Both the position numbers and the translations under genes were made by a program. A stretch of 64,000 bases of DNA from VRUE01 sp963714155 (GTDB lineage: Bacteria > Actinomycetota > Thermoleophilia > Solirubrobacterales > 70-9). This document shows, one piece after another, positions 63,437 to 64,000 of the stretch (positions within the stretch are counted from its first letter, which is position 1; the number at the start of each line of letters is the position of its first letter). Location of the stretch: NCBI GenBank assembly GCA_963714155.1, contig OY970236.1, forward strand, positions 1,736,001 through 1,800,000. The letters run 5' to 3'. The notes beneath the pieces are model-generated. The model had not been told where the DNA came from, searched no databases, and saw only the letters and a list, made by a program, of their open reading frames with translations.

Positions 63437-63835
63437 CTAGATGAAGTACATGCCGCTGCCGGCTGCCTCGGCCTCGCGGCGGGCGATTTCGGCGATCGTG
63501 GTCTGGCTGAAGACCTTGCGCAGAGCGGTGACGCCCTCGGACCAGATGCCGCCCGCCTCGTCGGCCTCCTGGCCGACCTTGCCGTCGAGTGCCTGCACGA
63601 CCTCGAGCACGGAGATCTCCTCGGCCGGGCGCGAGAGCGTGTAGCCGCCGCGCATGCCGCGATGACTGGTCAACAGGCCGGCGCGGCGCAGGGTCGAGAA
63701 GAGCTGCTCGAGGAACTGCTCGGGGATGTCGCGGCGCTCGGCCAGCTCCTTGATCGGGACGGGCCGCTCGCCCGATCGCGCCAGCTCCGCCATCGCGACC
63801 ACGGCATAGCGCGACTTCGAGGTGATCGAGATCAC
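63437..63835 (-). CDS. Rrf2-family transcriptional regulator (CymR-like)
   Basis: This 132-residue winged-helix regulator begins with ITSKSRYAVVAMAELARSG and the recognition region IPEQFLEQLFSTLRRAGLLTSHRGMRGGYTLSR, typical of Rrf2. There is no Cys in the whole protein, so it cannot bind the Fe-S cluster of IscR/NsrR/RsrR members. Cys-free Rrf2 proteins include CymR, which represses cysteine genes and senses cysteine status through CysK. Placement ahead of cysK-cysE supports this. Start is GTG 63835. The promoter presumably lies in the 65-nt gap shared with the divergent response regulator gene. Confidence 0.88.
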   Translation of the reverse strand: MISITSKSRYAVVAMAELARSGERPVPIKELAERRDIPEQFLEQLFSTLRRAGLLTSHRGMRGGYTLSRPAEEISVLEVVQALDGKVGQEADEAGGIWSEGVTALRKVFSQTTIAEIARREAEAAGSGMYFI

Positions 63836-63900
63836 AAGGACTTTCTACCGCACCGCCCGGACTGGGTTAGGATCGGTCGCACCGGGCTCCAGGGCTGACG

Positions 63901-64000
63901 ATGGAGCCATCGCCGAACCCCCAGATATCGGAAGCAGTCCTGAGCGAGCGACCACAGTGCCTTGTCGTCGACGGTCACCCGATCGTCCGGATCGGCGTGC
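63901..64000 (+). CDS. Response regulator, N-terminal part only (cut by window edge)
   Basis: ATG 63901 opens a frame of at least 33 codons. From residue 19 it reads PQCLVVDGHPIVRIGV, the first beta strand and helix of a receiver domain of the NarL/LuxR type (compare VLVVDDHPVVREGL). The usual second acidic residue of the DD pair is Gly here, which would weaken Mg2+ binding. An 18-residue extension precedes the domain. The DNA-binding part would lie beyond the window. It is divergent from the Rrf2 gene. Confidence 0.7.
   Translation, partial: MEPSPNPQISEAVLSERPQCLVVDGHPIVRIGV

Overview
The window is GC-rich, densely packed actinobacterial chromosome. Four things point to class Thermoleophilia (probably Solirubrobacterales): the 13807-14643 protein (a secretion signal of the LSYSNV..ALFIALGG type followed by AVTxAKL decapeptide repeats), a tRNA-free rRNA spacer, the tyrS-rrn and argH/mpg/tyrS order known from other actinobacteria, and a menaquinone (not ubiquinone) gene set. 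This placement is an inference; aligning the 16S gene would settle it.

Layout. 1-4585 is an rRNA operon on the minus strand (23S truncated by the window edge, short spacer, complete 16S, leader). 4586-13721 holds tyrS, a divergent class A penicillin-binding protein, mpg, argH, a DegT-type aminotransferase, cimA and ilvE. 13807-20980 holds a surface decapeptide-repeat protein and a leucine operon (leuA, XRE-cupin regulator, leuC, leuD, a frameshifted methyltransferase, leuB) preceded by a leucine-rich leader peptide. 21073-28598 holds an MFS transporter, an RTX-like secreted protein, a quinone oxidoreductase, serA-serC, a cupin and ilvC. 28609-39176 is the menaquinone locus (menE, menB-menA-menC-menD, menF) with an acyltransferase and two PD40 beta-propeller proteins. 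39157-43696 holds ilvN-ilvB, sqdB and a membrane protein. 43755-51005 holds envelope glycosyltransferases, a PQQ-type sugar dehydrogenase, a zinc-ribbon protein and type II NADH dehydrogenase. 51306-54468 is gatCAB. 54513-61369 holds a membrane protein, a GMC oxidoreductase, a proline-rich membrane protein, folD, pcrA and a lipoprotein. 61415-63835 is a cysteine operon (Rrf2 regulator, hicA remnant, hicB, cysK, cysE), and a response regulator gene begins at 63901.

Together the genes encode branched-chain amino acid synthesis with only ilvD missing from the window. CimA supplies 2-oxobutanoate for isoleucine through citramalate, sharing LeuCD and LeuB. The window also covers serine (SerA, SerC) and cysteine (CysE, CysK) synthesis and most of the menaquinone pathway (MenF, D, C, E, B, A), whose product is the electron acceptor for the NDH-2 encoded here. 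menE lies against ilvC and menF against ilvN, so the menaquinone block is bracketed by ilv genes.

The most notable non-coding signals are the leuA leader, whose leucine codons can pair with the leuA ribosome binding site; a set of long perfect inverted repeats between genes, two of which share sequence; and a palindrome over the ndh promoter. No CRISPR array, prophage, insertion sequence or tRNA gene was seen.
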